Source: Polyangium sp. y55x31 (GTDB lineage: Bacteria > Myxococcota_A > Polyangia > Polyangiales > Polyangiaceae). Taken from it: 64,000 bases of DNA. Shown here in pieces: positions 51,701 to 60,487 of the stretch. The notes under the pieces were generated by a model that was not told where the DNA came from, searched no databases, and saw only the letters and a program-made list of their open reading frames with translations. The translations under genes were made by a program, and so were the position numbers. The stretch spans positions 1 through 64,000 of the forward strand of contig NZ_JARZHG010000055.1 in NCBI RefSeq assembly GCF_029946505.1, written 5' to 3'. Position 1 is the stretch's first letter. Every line of letters begins with the position of its first letter.

Positions 51701-54661
51701 CGAATTCTTGCAGGCGGAATACCCCTCTCTCCAGTGCTGCACGAAGCAGCCCCAGATGTCGAGGAGCATCGCTTCGCTATTCTTGTCCGCGTAGCGCTCC
51801 GCGATGTCGATGGCGGCGCGGCCGAAGCGGTAGCCGAGCTCGATGTCGCCACGGCCGCAGAGGAATGCCCCGAACTGGATGCCCCCGAAGATCGCGTGCT
51901 TCGATAACCCGTGGCGCAACGTGTTCTCGACGAGCTTCGCGAGCGTGATGCTGAGGTTGTTGGGGCTCAAAAACCAGCAGGGGAGGAAAAGCTCCTGGAG
52001 CACGTCCTGCATGGCGCGGATCTCCGGGTCCACGAGCTGGGGCAGGTCGGGCAGCGCTTCGGGCGTGTTTTCCCAAATGAGATCCATCGTCGCCCGGATC
52101 TGGGTATCGACCATGGCTTCGTCGGGGAACGGGGGTAGGTCGAGCCCGAATGCGCAGAGGGCCGCGAGCCCCTCCGAGAGCGCGGCGGGCAGGTCGTTCC
52201 TCAGCACCTGCACGCTCAGCTTGAGCCGCAGCACCTCGGCGCGATCGAGCCTCCCTTCGGTGTGCTCGAGGCAGCGTTCGAGCTCGACGAGGCCCTCGTC
52301 GTGCCGGCCCGACAGCGCGAGCATGACGCCCCTCTTCTTCGCGTACGCGAGGCGCAAAACATGGTTTGACGTCCAAGCGTCGGGCGGCAGACACGGGAGG
52401 CCCTGCTCGAGGTAATGCAGGGCCGAGCAGAACGCGGCCGACTCCTCGGCGCGGAGCGCGGCGTCGAGGTTCATGCGCGCGAGGAGCAGGCGCTCGGCGC
52501 CGTCCGCGATGAGGTCCCCCGCGGCATTCAGGTGGCCGACGACGTCGAAGAGGCCCTGGCTGACCGAGAGATCGGTATGCCCCGCGAGGTACCGGCCGAC
52601 ACGGAGGCGGTATGCAGGCCGCTCCTCCTCCGGGATCATTGCATAAGCGCCCTCCTGGACCTTGTCGTGGGCGAAGCGATAGCCGCTCCGATCGGCGAGG
52701 AGCAGCCCCTCCTCGACGGCGTGCTCCAGGCGGCTGCACGCCTCCTCGGGCGAACAAGCGAGCAAGGCCGCGAGCACGTCGAGATCGAAGCGGCTCCCGA
52801 TCGCCGCGGCGATCCGCAGCGCCTCCTGCGTCCGCGCTGGCAGACGCCCGATGGTGCGCACCATGAGGTCGACGACGTTTTCCGAGTATGCGAGCGCTTC
52901 GATCTTCGCGAGATCCCACCGCCACCCCGCGTCGAACGTGTACGTGAGCACGCCGTGGTCGTGGAGAGATTGAACCAAACGTTTGACGAAAAACGGGTTG
53001 CCACCCGTCTTTTCGAGCACGACGCCGGCGAGCGGGCCGGTGTCGTCGCGTTCGAGGCAATCGCCGAGCATGGCGAGCAGGTGGCGCCGTTCGAGCGGGG
53101 TGAGGACGATGTCGCGCACCGAGAGCCCTCCGCGCCTGAGCTCCGCGAGCGTCGCCATCAACGGATGCGCGGCCCATACCTCGTTTTCGCGATAGGCCCC
53201 GCAGAAAAAGAGCGCTTCGAGCGAGTCGTCGGCGAGCAGGGAGCGGAGCAATTCGAGGCTCGCGGAATCGATCCACTGCAGGTCGTCGAGGAAAAGTACG
53301 AGCGGGTGCTCGTACCGCGCGAACACCGAGACGAACCGCAAGAAGCACCGGTTCAAGCGGTTCTGGGCTTCGAGCGGGCTGAGCGCAGGGACGGGCGGCT
53401 GCGGGCCGATCACGTGGGATAGGGAGGGAATGACGTCGCAGACGACCTGCCCGTTTTGCCCGAGCGCCTCGCGGAGCGAGCTCCGCCACCGGAGGATACG
53501 CGCCTCGCTCTCGGCGAGGATCTGCCGCACGAGGCCGTCGAACGCCTGGATGAAGCCGCTGTAGGGCGCTGCGCGGTGGTATGGGTCGTGTTTGCCGCTC
53601 GTGAAGTAGCCCTTCTGGCGCGCGAGCGGTTTCAGGATCTCCTGCACGAGCGAGGACTTGCCGATCCCCGAATAGCCGGAGACGAGCACGATTTCCCGGC
53701 GCCCCGCGAGCGCGTTTTCCAGCGCGGAGGTGAGCGCCTGGATGTCTCGCTCGCGGCCATAAAGCTTCTGGTGCATCCGGAAGAGCTCGGCGCGATCGTG
53801 CTCCCCTGGCCGAAAAGGCTCGATGCGACCGCCGCTTTGCAGGGCCTCGCGGCAATGATGGAGGTCGGCGAGCAAGCCATCGGCGCTCTGGTAGCGGTCC
53901 TCGGCGTTTTTCTCGAGCAGCTTGAGCACGACACCGGAGATCGCCTCGGGAATGGTCGGATCGAGGCTGGAAGGGCGCGCGGGAGAGGCGGCGAGGTGCG
54001 CGTGGATGAGCTCCATCGGCTCGACGCCCTCGAAGGGGGGGCGGCCCGTGAGTGCCTGGTAGAGAATGGTCCCGAGCGCATAAAGATCGGTCCGGGAATC
54101 GACGCCGCGGTTCATCCGACCCGTCTGCTCGGGGGCGACGTAGGGCAATACGTCGACGAGCACCCGAGGTGCGTAGAGCTGCTCGTGCGCGCGGGTGATC
54201 TCGGCGTCGGCGCCGAATCCGGTGATCTTGACCGCGCCCCCCTCGCCGAGGAGCACGTTCCGCGGGCGGAGATCGCGGTGACCGAGCCCGTCGGCGTGCA
54301 TCGCGGCGAGGCCCTCGGCGAGCGCGATGGCGAGATCGAGGGCCTCGCCCACGGGCATCCGGTGCGTGGGGCGCGCGGCGAGGGCCTCTGCGAGGTCGAG
54401 GCCCGGGAAGTCTTCGAGCACGACGACCAGCGCGCCCGCGCGCTCCTCGACGCCTCTCACAGCGACGATGCGCGAGGAGGCGAGGCGGGCGAGGCGCTCG
54501 TATTGCTGCTTGAAGCGCGCGATTTCGGCGGCGCGCGCGCCCTCGGGGCGCAGGACCTTGAGCAGAACGGCTGTATCGCCCTCGCGGCACGCGCGGTAAA
54601 GGGTGAAGTAGGCAGTCTCCTCGGCCTTCTCAGCGAACGCGTAGCCTGGACCGGCCATCAT
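48764..54661 (-). CDS. Trifunctional Ser/Thr kinase-AAA ATPase-sensor histidine kinase
   Basis: The 1965-residue protein starts with a Ser/Thr kinase domain (Lys in VLLKVLRPEG, HRD at 128-130, PEQTGRMNRGVDSRTDLYAL). A GFG at about 148-150 stands in place of DFG, so the Mg-binding Asp is missing. An AAA domain follows (Walker A SGYSGIGKSS near 330, Walker B LVLFLDDLQW), then about 700 residues of TPR-like helices. After that come a GAF domain (about 1300-1445), two PAS domains (1465-1590 and 1597-1710), HisKA (SIASHELRTPLTS near 1747) and an ATPase domain (NLLTNAIKF, GGLGLGLYI). There is no receiver. Such proteins occur in myxobacteria and cyanobacteria and their input is unknown. GAGG stands seven bases before the ATG. 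It is divergent from the next sensor kinase operon. Confidence 0.92.
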   Translation of the reverse strand: MMAGPGYAFAEKAEETAYFTLYRACREGDTAVLLKVLRPEGARAAEIARFKQQYERLARLASSRIVAVRGVEERAGALVVVLEDFPGLDLAEALAARPTHRMPVGEALDLAIALAEGLAAMHADGLGHRDLRPRNVLLGEGGAVKITGFGADAEITRAHEQLYAPRVLVDVLPYVAPEQTGRMNRGVDSRTDLYALGTILYQALTGRPPFEGVEPMELIHAHLAASPARPSSLDPTIPEAISGVVLKLLEKNAEDRYQSADGLLADLHHCREALQSGGRIEPFRPGEHDRAELFRMHQKLYGRERDIQALTSALENALAGRREIVLVSGYSGIGKSSLVQEILKPLARQKGYFTSGKHDPYHRAAPYSGFIQAFDGLVRQILAESEARILRWRSSLREALGQNGQVVCDVIPSLSHVIGPQPPVPALSPLEAQNRLNRCFLRFVSVFARYEHPLVLFLDDLQWIDSASLELLRSLLADDSLEALFFCGAYRENEVWAAHPLMATLAELRRGGLSVRDIVLTPLERRHLLAMLGDCLERDDTGPLAGVVLEKTGGNPFFVKRLVQSLHDHGVLTYTFDAGWRWDLAKIEALAYSENVVDLMVRTIGRLPARTQEALRIAAAIGSRFDLDVLAALLACSPEEACSRLEHAVEEGLLLADRSGYRFAHDKVQEGAYAMIPEEERPAYRLRVGRYLAGHTDLSVSQGLFDVVGHLNAAGDLIADGAERLLLARMNLDAALRAEESAAFCSALHYLEQGLPCLPPDAWTSNHVLRLAYAKKRGVMLALSGRHDEGLVELERCLEHTEGRLDRAEVLRLKLSVQVLRNDLPAALSEGLAALCAFGLDLPPFPDEAMVDTQIRATMDLIWENTPEALPDLPQLVDPEIRAMQDVLQELFLPCWFLSPNNLSITLAKLVENTLRHGLSKHAIFGGIQFGAFLCGRGDIELGYRFGRAAIDIAERYADKNSEAMLLDIWGCFVQHWREGYSACKNSFVAGMRAGLDTGQYIWAFYSAVNGMTNSLLRGLPLSELLAEARGYQPICKLDKFNAITWMIAAVGQLAQKLSVESAHPAKLEGAWIDIDVLIEEARRVDNQGTIFFANVYVVLLGVFQGAFEEAARAAFPLNVELPTVAAWHGVPAFHCYAGIAFTQAAGVVSPDERARFLARAEVFAEKLSRWAELCPDNLAHRSALLRAELERARGDARAAGDHYDEAIALAQRGGYLHDEALANELAGRSFRALGKTTIARAYLTEAHRVYGQWGATEAMRRLEHAYPDLVPGDTLRGARGPGAAALDIDSVLKASQAISGEIVLDRLLDALMRILVENAGARRGVLLLLRDGRLVVEVEHRVGEASIRALGATPLESRADLPVGVVTYVARTCETVVLDDRAIDGPFGRDPWFESARPRSSLAAPIVYKGCLAGVIYLENDLTRSAFTPDRVEVIRLLSAQAAISIENARLYADLAQENAQRRRAEESVRESQQFLYSIVDNTTAVIFAKDLEGRFIFVNRGLEELVHMRREEIFGKADHELFVREMADEYRAHDLRVMRENRALEYDESAWDAGEMRTFRCVKFPLRDPAGKPYGICGIATDVTARRRAEEVLRHSYSLLEATLESTADGILVVDDTRRAVRFNRTFVQMWRIPDDVLASGSDDVFRAFVSDQLQEPASFERRVGALYASPEESSFDVLPLADGRVFERYSQPQRFGGRVVGRVWSFRDVTARVQAEQQRDRLLLDEQRARGAAEEAVRLRDEFLSIASHELRTPLTSLQLAIQSIEQRLARGMDAERVRAAVALSGRQIKRLDNLVDMLLDVSRIQAGRLELNTSLVDLRDLVADVVANLGDQIARSGSTLTVRAEAPVIGRWDPHRLEQVVTNLLTNAIKFGEDRPIEITIDAEAELARLLVTDHGIGIPAEVQAQLFERFRRGVSSRHYGGLGLGLYITRTIVEAHGGRVFLSSEVGRGSNFRVELPLSP

Positions 54662-54821
54662 TGGAAAACCTCGCTCGACTGCCAGGCGTGGGCGCGAGCG
54701 ATCTGTTTATGCCACAGGGGCGCGGCCTCGGGTCGGGTTTCGAGTCGGCCCGGTCGCGTGGGACCAAATTCCAGCGCCAGGCTCCCTGAGGTTTTCCGCA
54801 CGGGCTACGTACATCCATGAA

Positions 54822-57167
54822 ATGTTGTACGACTACGACGCCCGAACGAGCTCGCCCGTGTGGTCGCCTCCGCAGGCGAACGCGAGCCCGGATCCGCCCC
54901 GGGAACGGCCGGGCAAGCGGTTCCTCGCGCGGTATGGTGTCGCCGTCGCGGCCGTCGCTGTGGTGACGGCCATCCGGCTCGCGCTCGACCCCATGCTCGG
55001 GGAGGGGTCTCCGTTCCTCCTCTTCACCCTCGCCGTGATGGCCGCAGCCTGGTACGGCGGGCTGCGGGCGGCGCTTTTCGCCATGGTCCTGGCCGCCTTC
55101 TCGTCCACCTTCTTCATCATGCGCCCCCAATTCGAGCTCGGGCTCACGATGCCGTCGGCGCGCGCGCAGCTCGGGCTCTTCCTGTTCACCGGCGGCGGCC
55201 TGAGTTATTTGACGGATTCGCTCCACCGCGCCCGGATACGCGCCGAGGTCGCCGAGAAAAAAAAGCAGGCGAGCGAGGAGTGGCTGCGCGTCACGCTCCG
55301 GAGCATCGGCGACGGGGTCATCGCCACGGACGATCTCGGGCGGGTGGCATTCATGAACCCGTCCGCGGAAAAACTCACGGGGTGGAGAGCCGCGGACGCC
55401 ATCGGTCATCCGCTCCGCGAGGTGTTCAGCATCGTGGGCGAGGCCGATCGAAAGCCCCTGGAAGATCCGGTGACGAAGGTCTTGCGGGACGGTACCGTGG
55501 TTGGGCTCGCCAATCACACGTTGCTGCTCGCCCGCGACGGACGGGAATACCCCATCTCGGATTCGGGGGCGCCGATCCTGGACGACGCCGGCCGGCTCCG
55601 CGGGGTCGTGCTCGTATTCCAGGACGGGACGGCCGAACGAGACGCTGCTCGGAAGCTCGCGGCGAGCGAAGCGGAGTTCCGCGAGGCCTTCGAACGAGCC
55701 GGGGTCGGCGAGGCGCAGGTGGACCCCGCGAGCGGGCGATTTCTGCGCGTGAACCACATGCTCTGCGAAATCACCGGCTGCACGGCGCACGAGCTCGCCG
55801 AAATGACGTTCCCCGAGCTCACGCACCCGGACAACCGGGCCGCGGATTGGGCGCGTTTTCAGGCGACCGTCCGGGGCGAGCGCCCCATGTTCGACAGCGA
55901 TACGCGGTACATCCACAAGGATGGGCGGGAGATCCGGGTGCGCGTGACCGCCACCATCATCCGGAACGAGCGGGGAGAGCCGCTGCGGGCCATGGTGGTC
56001 TTCCAGGACGTGACCGAGCGGGCCGAGGCCGAGGAAGCGCTCCAGGCACGAAAAGCGCTTTTGCGGGCCGTCACCGATGCCACGAGCGACCTCATTTATG
56101 CAAAGGACTCCGCCGGTCGGCTCACGCTCGCGAACCCGTCCACGCTGCAAGTGCTCGGACGTACGGAGGAAGAGGCGATCGGGCGCCGCGACATCGATTT
56201 CGCCCCGCAGGCCGAGCAGGGCCGCCGCATTGCCGAGATCGATCGTTCCGTTCTGAGGACGGGTCGGGAGGTGACGGGCGAAGAGGAATTCGGGCTGCCG
56301 GGCGCGGTCCGGACCTATTTGACGACGAAGGCCCCGCTCCGGGACGAGAGCGGCGCCGTCGTGGGCCTGGTCGGGGTTTCGCGGGACATCACGGCCCGAA
56401 AGCAAGCGGAGGAGGAGGTGCGGAGGCTCAACGCCGAGCTCGAGCTGCGGGTCGAAGAGCGCACCCGGGCGCTCTCCGACGCGAATGCGGAGCTCGAGGC
56501 ATTTTCCTACACGATCGCCCATGATCTCCGGGCCCCTGTGCGGAACATGCATTCCCTCGCCGACGCCCTCGTCGAGGATTACGCGGAGGAGCTTCCCCCC
56601 GAGGCCCGGGATTACACGGAGCGTATCGTGGGGGCCGCGGTCCGGATGGACAACCTCATCAAGGACCTGCTCGCGTACGCCCGGCTGGCGCGGGAGGCGA
56701 TCCGGCTCGAACCGGTCGACCTCGACAGCGTCCTCACCGACGTCCTCGGGCAAATGCGGCCGGAGATCCACGAGCGCGCAGCCGAGGTGACCGTGGCGTG
56801 GCCGCTCGGCCGCGTGTTCGCGCATCGAACGACGCTCCGACAGGTGATGACGAACCTCCTCGGAAACGCGATCAAATTCGTGCAGGCGGGCAAGAAGCCC
56901 GTGGCGCGCGTGCGCGCCGAGGACCGCGGCGATCGCGTGCGGCTCTGGGTCGAGGACAATGGCATCGGCGTCGAGCCCGAGCATCGGGAGCGCATTTTCC
57001 GGGTATTCGAACGTCTCCACGCGCAAGAGGCTTACCCGGGCACCGGCATTGGCCTTGCCATCGTGCGGAAAGGCGCCGAGCGGATGGGCGGATCGTGCGG
57101 GGTGGAGTCCAATCCGGCTGGCGGGAGCCGATTCTGGGTCGAGCTGCCGAAGCAGGAGGATACATGA
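54822..57167 (+). CDS. Membrane sensor histidine kinase with DUF4118 and three PAS domains
   Basis: The 781-residue kinase starts with a DUF4118 (KdpD-like) membrane module of about four helices (residues 35-125), then PAS domains at about 150-270, 275-400 and 405-530. A HisKA of the bacteriophytochrome type follows (IAHDLRAPVRNMHSLAD near 565), and an ATPase domain (TNLLGNAIKF, DNGIGVEPEH, GTGIGLAIV). This type commonly signals to a small Rcp1-like receiver, and such a gene follows with an ATGA overlap. The stimulus may be redox or light but is unknown. Confidence 0.92.
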   Translation: MLYDYDARTSSPVWSPPQANASPDPPRERPGKRFLARYGVAVAAVAVVTAIRLALDPMLGEGSPFLLFTLAVMAAAWYGGLRAALFAMVLAAFSSTFFIMRPQFELGLTMPSARAQLGLFLFTGGGLSYLTDSLHRARIRAEVAEKKKQASEEWLRVTLRSIGDGVIATDDLGRVAFMNPSAEKLTGWRAADAIGHPLREVFSIVGEADRKPLEDPVTKVLRDGTVVGLANHTLLLARDGREYPISDSGAPILDDAGRLRGVVLVFQDGTAERDAARKLAASEAEFREAFERAGVGEAQVDPASGRFLRVNHMLCEITGCTAHELAEMTFPELTHPDNRAADWARFQATVRGERPMFDSDTRYIHKDGREIRVRVTATIIRNERGEPLRAMVVFQDVTERAEAEEALQARKALLRAVTDATSDLIYAKDSAGRLTLANPSTLQVLGRTEEEAIGRRDIDFAPQAEQGRRIAEIDRSVLRTGREVTGEEEFGLPGAVRTYLTTKAPLRDESGAVVGLVGVSRDITARKQAEEEVRRLNAELELRVEERTRALSDANAELEAFSYTIAHDLRAPVRNMHSLADALVEDYAEELPPEARDYTERIVGAAVRMDNLIKDLLAYARLAREAIRLEPVDLDSVLTDVLGQMRPEIHERAAEVTVAWPLGRVFAHRTTLRQVMTNLLGNAIKFVQAGKKPVARVRAEDRGDRVRLWVEDNGIGVEPEHRERIFRVFERLHAQEAYPGTGIGLAIVRKGAERMGGSCGVESNPAGGSRFWVELPKQEDT

Positions 57168-57616
57168 ACATCGGGGACATCGGCGTGCTCGTGGTCGAGG
57201 ACGACTCGACCGACGTGCTCATGATCCGCCGCGCCTTCAAGAAAGCTCAGCTCGTGAATCCCCTGCACATCGTGGACAACGGGGACACGGCGGTGGAATA
57301 CCTGGCCGGGCGGACCCCGTACGACGATCGCGGGGCGTACCCGTTGCCGGCGTTGATCTTGCTCGACCTGAAATTGCCGCGGCGCTCGGGGCTGGAGGTC
57401 CTGGAATGGCTGCGGCAGCAGCCGGGGCTCAAGCGGCTCCCGGTCGTCGTCTTGACGTCGTCGATGGAGAGCAACGACGTGCGGAAGGCGTACGACCTCG
57501 GGTGCAATTCGTACCTGGTCAAACCCGTCAACTTCGAGGGGCTGCTCGACGCGGTGAAGGCGCTCGGGGTCTACTGGCTCATCCTCAATCGACGGGCGGA
57601 CACGGAGGTCGCCTGA
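57164..57616 (+). CDS. Single-domain response regulator (Rcp1-like)
   Basis: The 150-residue receiver has VLVVEDDSTDVLMIRRAF at the start, the phospho-Asp near residue 68 in LILLDLKLPRRSGLE, Thr/Ser in VVVLTSSMES and the Lys in YLVKPVNFEGL. It has no output domain, like the Rcp1 regulators that pair with phytochrome-type kinases. It is coupled to the kinase upstream (ATGA) and four bases from the hybrid kinase downstream, so it may carry phosphate between the two. Confidence 0.93.
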   Translation: MNIGDIGVLVVEDDSTDVLMIRRAFKKAQLVNPLHIVDNGDTAVEYLAGRTPYDDRGAYPLPALILLDLKLPRRSGLEVLEWLRQQPGLKRLPVVVLTSSMESNDVRKAYDLGCNSYLVKPVNFEGLLDAVKALGVYWLILNRRADTEVA

Positions 57617-57620
57617 GCCC

Positions 57621-59528
57621 ATGCGTTTCCTCGTGCTGGACGACAACCCGGACGACCGCCTCATGGCGATCCGGCTCCTCTCGCACGAGTTTTCGGACGC
57701 CGAGGCGGACGAGGTCTTCGACAAAGCCGGCTTCGAGCAGGCGATCGCGCGGGGCGGGTACGACGCCGTCGTGACCGATTACATGATGCGATGGACGGAC
57801 GGCATTCAGGTCCTGCAGCTCGTCAAGCGCCACTGGCCCGATTGCCCGGTCGTCCTGTTCACCGGCAGCGGGAACGAGGAGGTGGCGGTCGAGGCCATGA
57901 AGGCCGGGGCCGACGATTACGTGGTGAAGAGCCCCCAGCGAATGCCCCGGCTGCCGCTCGCGGTCCGGCATGCGATCGACCGGGCCACGTCGAAGCGGCG
58001 GCTCGCGCAGGTCGAAATCCACCTTCAGCGGCTGACGGACGCGCTCGACGTCGGGGTGTTTCGCGCCACCCCCGATGGCGAGCTCCTCTCCTGCAATCCT
58101 GCGTTTTTGCGGATCGTCGGCCGCAGCTCGCTGGAGGAGGCGCGGGCGGGGAGCGTCAAAGAATTCCTTTCGCCGCCCGGACAGGCGGACAAGGTCCGCG
58201 ATACCGAGAGCGGTCGGGCCATGGCGAAGCGCGAAATGGAGGTGCGCCGGCCGGACGGGTCGAGCATATGGGCGCGGGTGAGCGAGCGCGTGGGCGAAGA
58301 AGACGGCCGGACGGTGGTGGACGGGCTCGTGGAGGACATCAGCGAGCGCAAAGCGCTGGAGGAAGGCCTCCGGGCGCGGACCGAGGAGCTGCAGGAGGCG
58401 GACCGGCGCAAGGACGAATTCCTCGCCATGCTCGCCCACGAGCTCCGCAATCCGCTGGCGCCGATCCTCAATGCAGCGACCATCGTGCGATACAAGACCG
58501 TGGCGCTCGCGGACACGAATGTGCAAGGCGCCTGCGTGATCATCGAGCGCCAGGTCACGACGTTGTCGAGGCTCGTCGACGACTTGCTCGACGTGTCCCG
58601 GGTGAGCCAGGGGAAAATCACGCTGCACCCCGAAATCATCGACCTCAAGATGGCCGTGACACAGGCCGTGGAAATGGTGCGTCCGCTCGTGGAGTCGCGG
58701 AAGCAGGCGCTCGCGGTGCAATTGCCGTCCGCGCCGGTGCAGGTGCGCGCGGACCTCACCCGGCTGACGCAGGTCTTCACGAACCTGCTCAACAATGCGG
58801 CGAAATTCACTCCGCAGGGAGGGCAGCTCGGCCTGACGGCCACGCGGAAAGGGGCCGAGGTGATCGTGCGGATCACGGACACCGGCGTGGGGATCGACGC
58901 GGCGCTGCTTCCGCGCATTTTCGATCTGTTCACGCAGGGGGATGTGTCCCTCGACCGGACGCAAGGGGGGCTCGGCGTGGGGCTGACGCTCGTCAAGCGG
59001 CTCGTCGAAATGCACGGCGGCGCGGTGATGGCGGAGAGCGCGGGGGTGGGCGAGGGCAGCGCATTCACGGTCCGGCTGCCCGCGTCGAATGCGGATGCCG
59101 GGGACCACGATTCCGCGTCGCGTGAGGACGTCGAGGGGCCCGAGGGCTTGCGGGTGCTGGTGGTGGACGACAACCGGGATTCGGCGGAGACGCTTTCCCT
59201 TTTGCTGGACATGCTGGGGCACGAGGTGGCGCAGGCGCATGACGGCCCCTCGGCGCTGGAGCTGGCGCGGTCCTTCCGGCCGACGGTGGTCTTTCTGGAT
59301 CTCGGCCTCCCGGGCATGGATGGATACGAGGTCGCGCGGCAGCTCCGCCGGGAGCCCTGGGGAAAGGAAACGTTTGTCGTCGCGCTGTCCGGGTATGGGC
59401 GGGACGAGGACCGGGAGCAATCACGAATGGCCGGATGCGATCTTCACCTGACGAAGCCGCCGGATTTCGATGTCGTGCGACAGATCCTGCAAAAACTCGT
59501 CAATGAGCGCGGGGGGCGTCCGGCTTGA
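57621..59528 (+). CDS. Hybrid histidine kinase (REC-PAS-HisKA-ATPase-REC)
   Basis: The 635-residue soluble kinase has a receiver at the N-terminus (VLDDNPDDRL, Asp in VVTDYMM, Lys in YVVKSP), a PAS domain (about 130-250) and HisKA (LAHELRNPLAPIL near 271). The ATPase domain has FTNLLNNAAKF and GGLGVGLTL, and a second receiver (510-630) has the Asp in VFLDLGLPGMDGYE and LTKPP. The order suggests that the first receiver takes the signal and the last passes it on. It follows the response regulator gene by four bases. Its TGA touches the stop of the convergent hydrolase gene. Confidence 0.93.
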   Translation: MRFLVLDDNPDDRLMAIRLLSHEFSDAEADEVFDKAGFEQAIARGGYDAVVTDYMMRWTDGIQVLQLVKRHWPDCPVVLFTGSGNEEVAVEAMKAGADDYVVKSPQRMPRLPLAVRHAIDRATSKRRLAQVEIHLQRLTDALDVGVFRATPDGELLSCNPAFLRIVGRSSLEEARAGSVKEFLSPPGQADKVRDTESGRAMAKREMEVRRPDGSSIWARVSERVGEEDGRTVVDGLVEDISERKALEEGLRARTEELQEADRRKDEFLAMLAHELRNPLAPILNAATIVRYKTVALADTNVQGACVIIERQVTTLSRLVDDLLDVSRVSQGKITLHPEIIDLKMAVTQAVEMVRPLVESRKQALAVQLPSAPVQVRADLTRLTQVFTNLLNNAAKFTPQGGQLGLTATRKGAEVIVRITDTGVGIDAALLPRIFDLFTQGDVSLDRTQGGLGVGLTLVKRLVEMHGGAVMAESAGVGEGSAFTVRLPASNADAGDHDSASREDVEGPEGLRVLVVDDNRDSAETLSLLLDMLGHEVAQAHDGPSALELARSFRPTVVFLDLGLPGMDGYEVARQLRREPWGKETFVVALSGYGRDEDREQSRMAGCDLHLTKPPDFDVVRQILQKLVNERGGRPA

Positions 59529-60374
59529 TCACCAGGGCCCGAGCGGCCCCGTCCGATCCCGCACGAGCCACGGCCAGGATCCGCGGATCAGGGTGACCAC
59601 GCGATCGTCGACGATATGGCCGATGTGCCCGGCCGTGATCATCTTCGCCTCGACGCCCGCCCGCTTCAGAATGGCGAGCGCGGGCGGCGTCGCCATTTCG
59701 CAGTCCGGCGTGGAGCAAACGAAGAGGACACGCTTGCCGCCGCCGCGCGCGAACCGGGAGGCGCGATCGTCCGTCCACGAGCTTTGCCCACCCTCGCCGA
59801 GGACGACGACGGGGAAACGCGCGGGATCGTCCGCGACGATGGGCACGCCGAGGAAGGCGCCGCGGGAAAACCCTCCATAAATCATCGGCCCTTCGGCCAC
59901 GTAAGGCCCAAAGCGCTCGCGGAGCGCTTTCAGGCCCGCGTCGATTTCGAGCTTCAGGTCCTCGGCCGTCGTGAACCCGTAGAGCGGCTCGGCGTGGTTG
60001 GGAACGCCGTGGGGGCAGAGGATGAACGGATATCCCTTCGTCACGCCGAGAAACTCGCCGCAAGCCCATTCCGGGCGATCTCGCGACCCATGCACACCAA
60101 TCAGGACCGGCCGCGGCGACGTTGTCCCGATGGGCGCGGCGACCACGGCATCGAAGAACTTTTCGAGCCGGAGGCGCACGAGCCAATCGCCGCCGAGCGG
60201 CGGGAGCGCAGGGGCGGAAACGTCCGGCGTGCTCGATGCAGGCGGGGCCGCCGGCGCCGCGGACGCGGCCGTGGGCGTCGACGAGGCATTGGGAGCGCGG
60301 TCGCACGACGCGCAGAGGAGCGTGGGCGCGCTGAGCATGGCGCCTATCGCGAGGACGCGCGGCCGAGAGGGCAT
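59529..60374 (-). CDS. Exported alpha/beta-hydrolase-like protein
   Basis: The 281-residue product has a signal-like start (MPSRPRVLAIGAMLSAPTLL then CASC), so it may be a lipoprotein, and an Ala/Pro/Ser linker. The body has the pattern of a poly(hydroxybutyrate)-depolymerase or dienelactone-hydrolase-like fold: PVLIGVHGSRDRPEW, FILCPHG, the nucleophile Ser in IYGGFSRGAFLG, and the His in TAGHIGHIVDD. Substrate unknown. The TCA of its stop abuts the TGA of the hybrid kinase gene to form TGATCA. Confidence 0.75.
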   Translation of the reverse strand: MPSRPRVLAIGAMLSAPTLLCASCDRAPNASSTPTAASAAPAAPPASSTPDVSAPALPPLGGDWLVRLRLEKFFDAVVAAPIGTTSPRPVLIGVHGSRDRPEWACGEFLGVTKGYPFILCPHGVPNHAEPLYGFTTAEDLKLEIDAGLKALRERFGPYVAEGPMIYGGFSRGAFLGVPIVADDPARFPVVVLGEGGQSSWTDDRASRFARGGGKRVLFVCSTPDCEMATPPALAILKRAGVEAKMITAGHIGHIVDDRVVTLIRGSWPWLVRDRTGPLGPW

Positions 60375-60487
60375 CGGGAGAAGCGTAGCGCGTCTTCGGT
60401 CTCCGCGCTCCCGCCGCCTTACTTGCCGCGCGGAAAGGGTGTATCTTCCTGCCGCTCCCATTTCCTTCCAAGCCGTTGGAGACAGCC

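Noticed and set aside
48965-51907. 980-residue plus-strand frame opposite the giant kinase
   Set aside because: No signal, no domain, and Arg/Glu/Ala-biased composition typical of antisense frames; the kinase motifs are all on the other strand.
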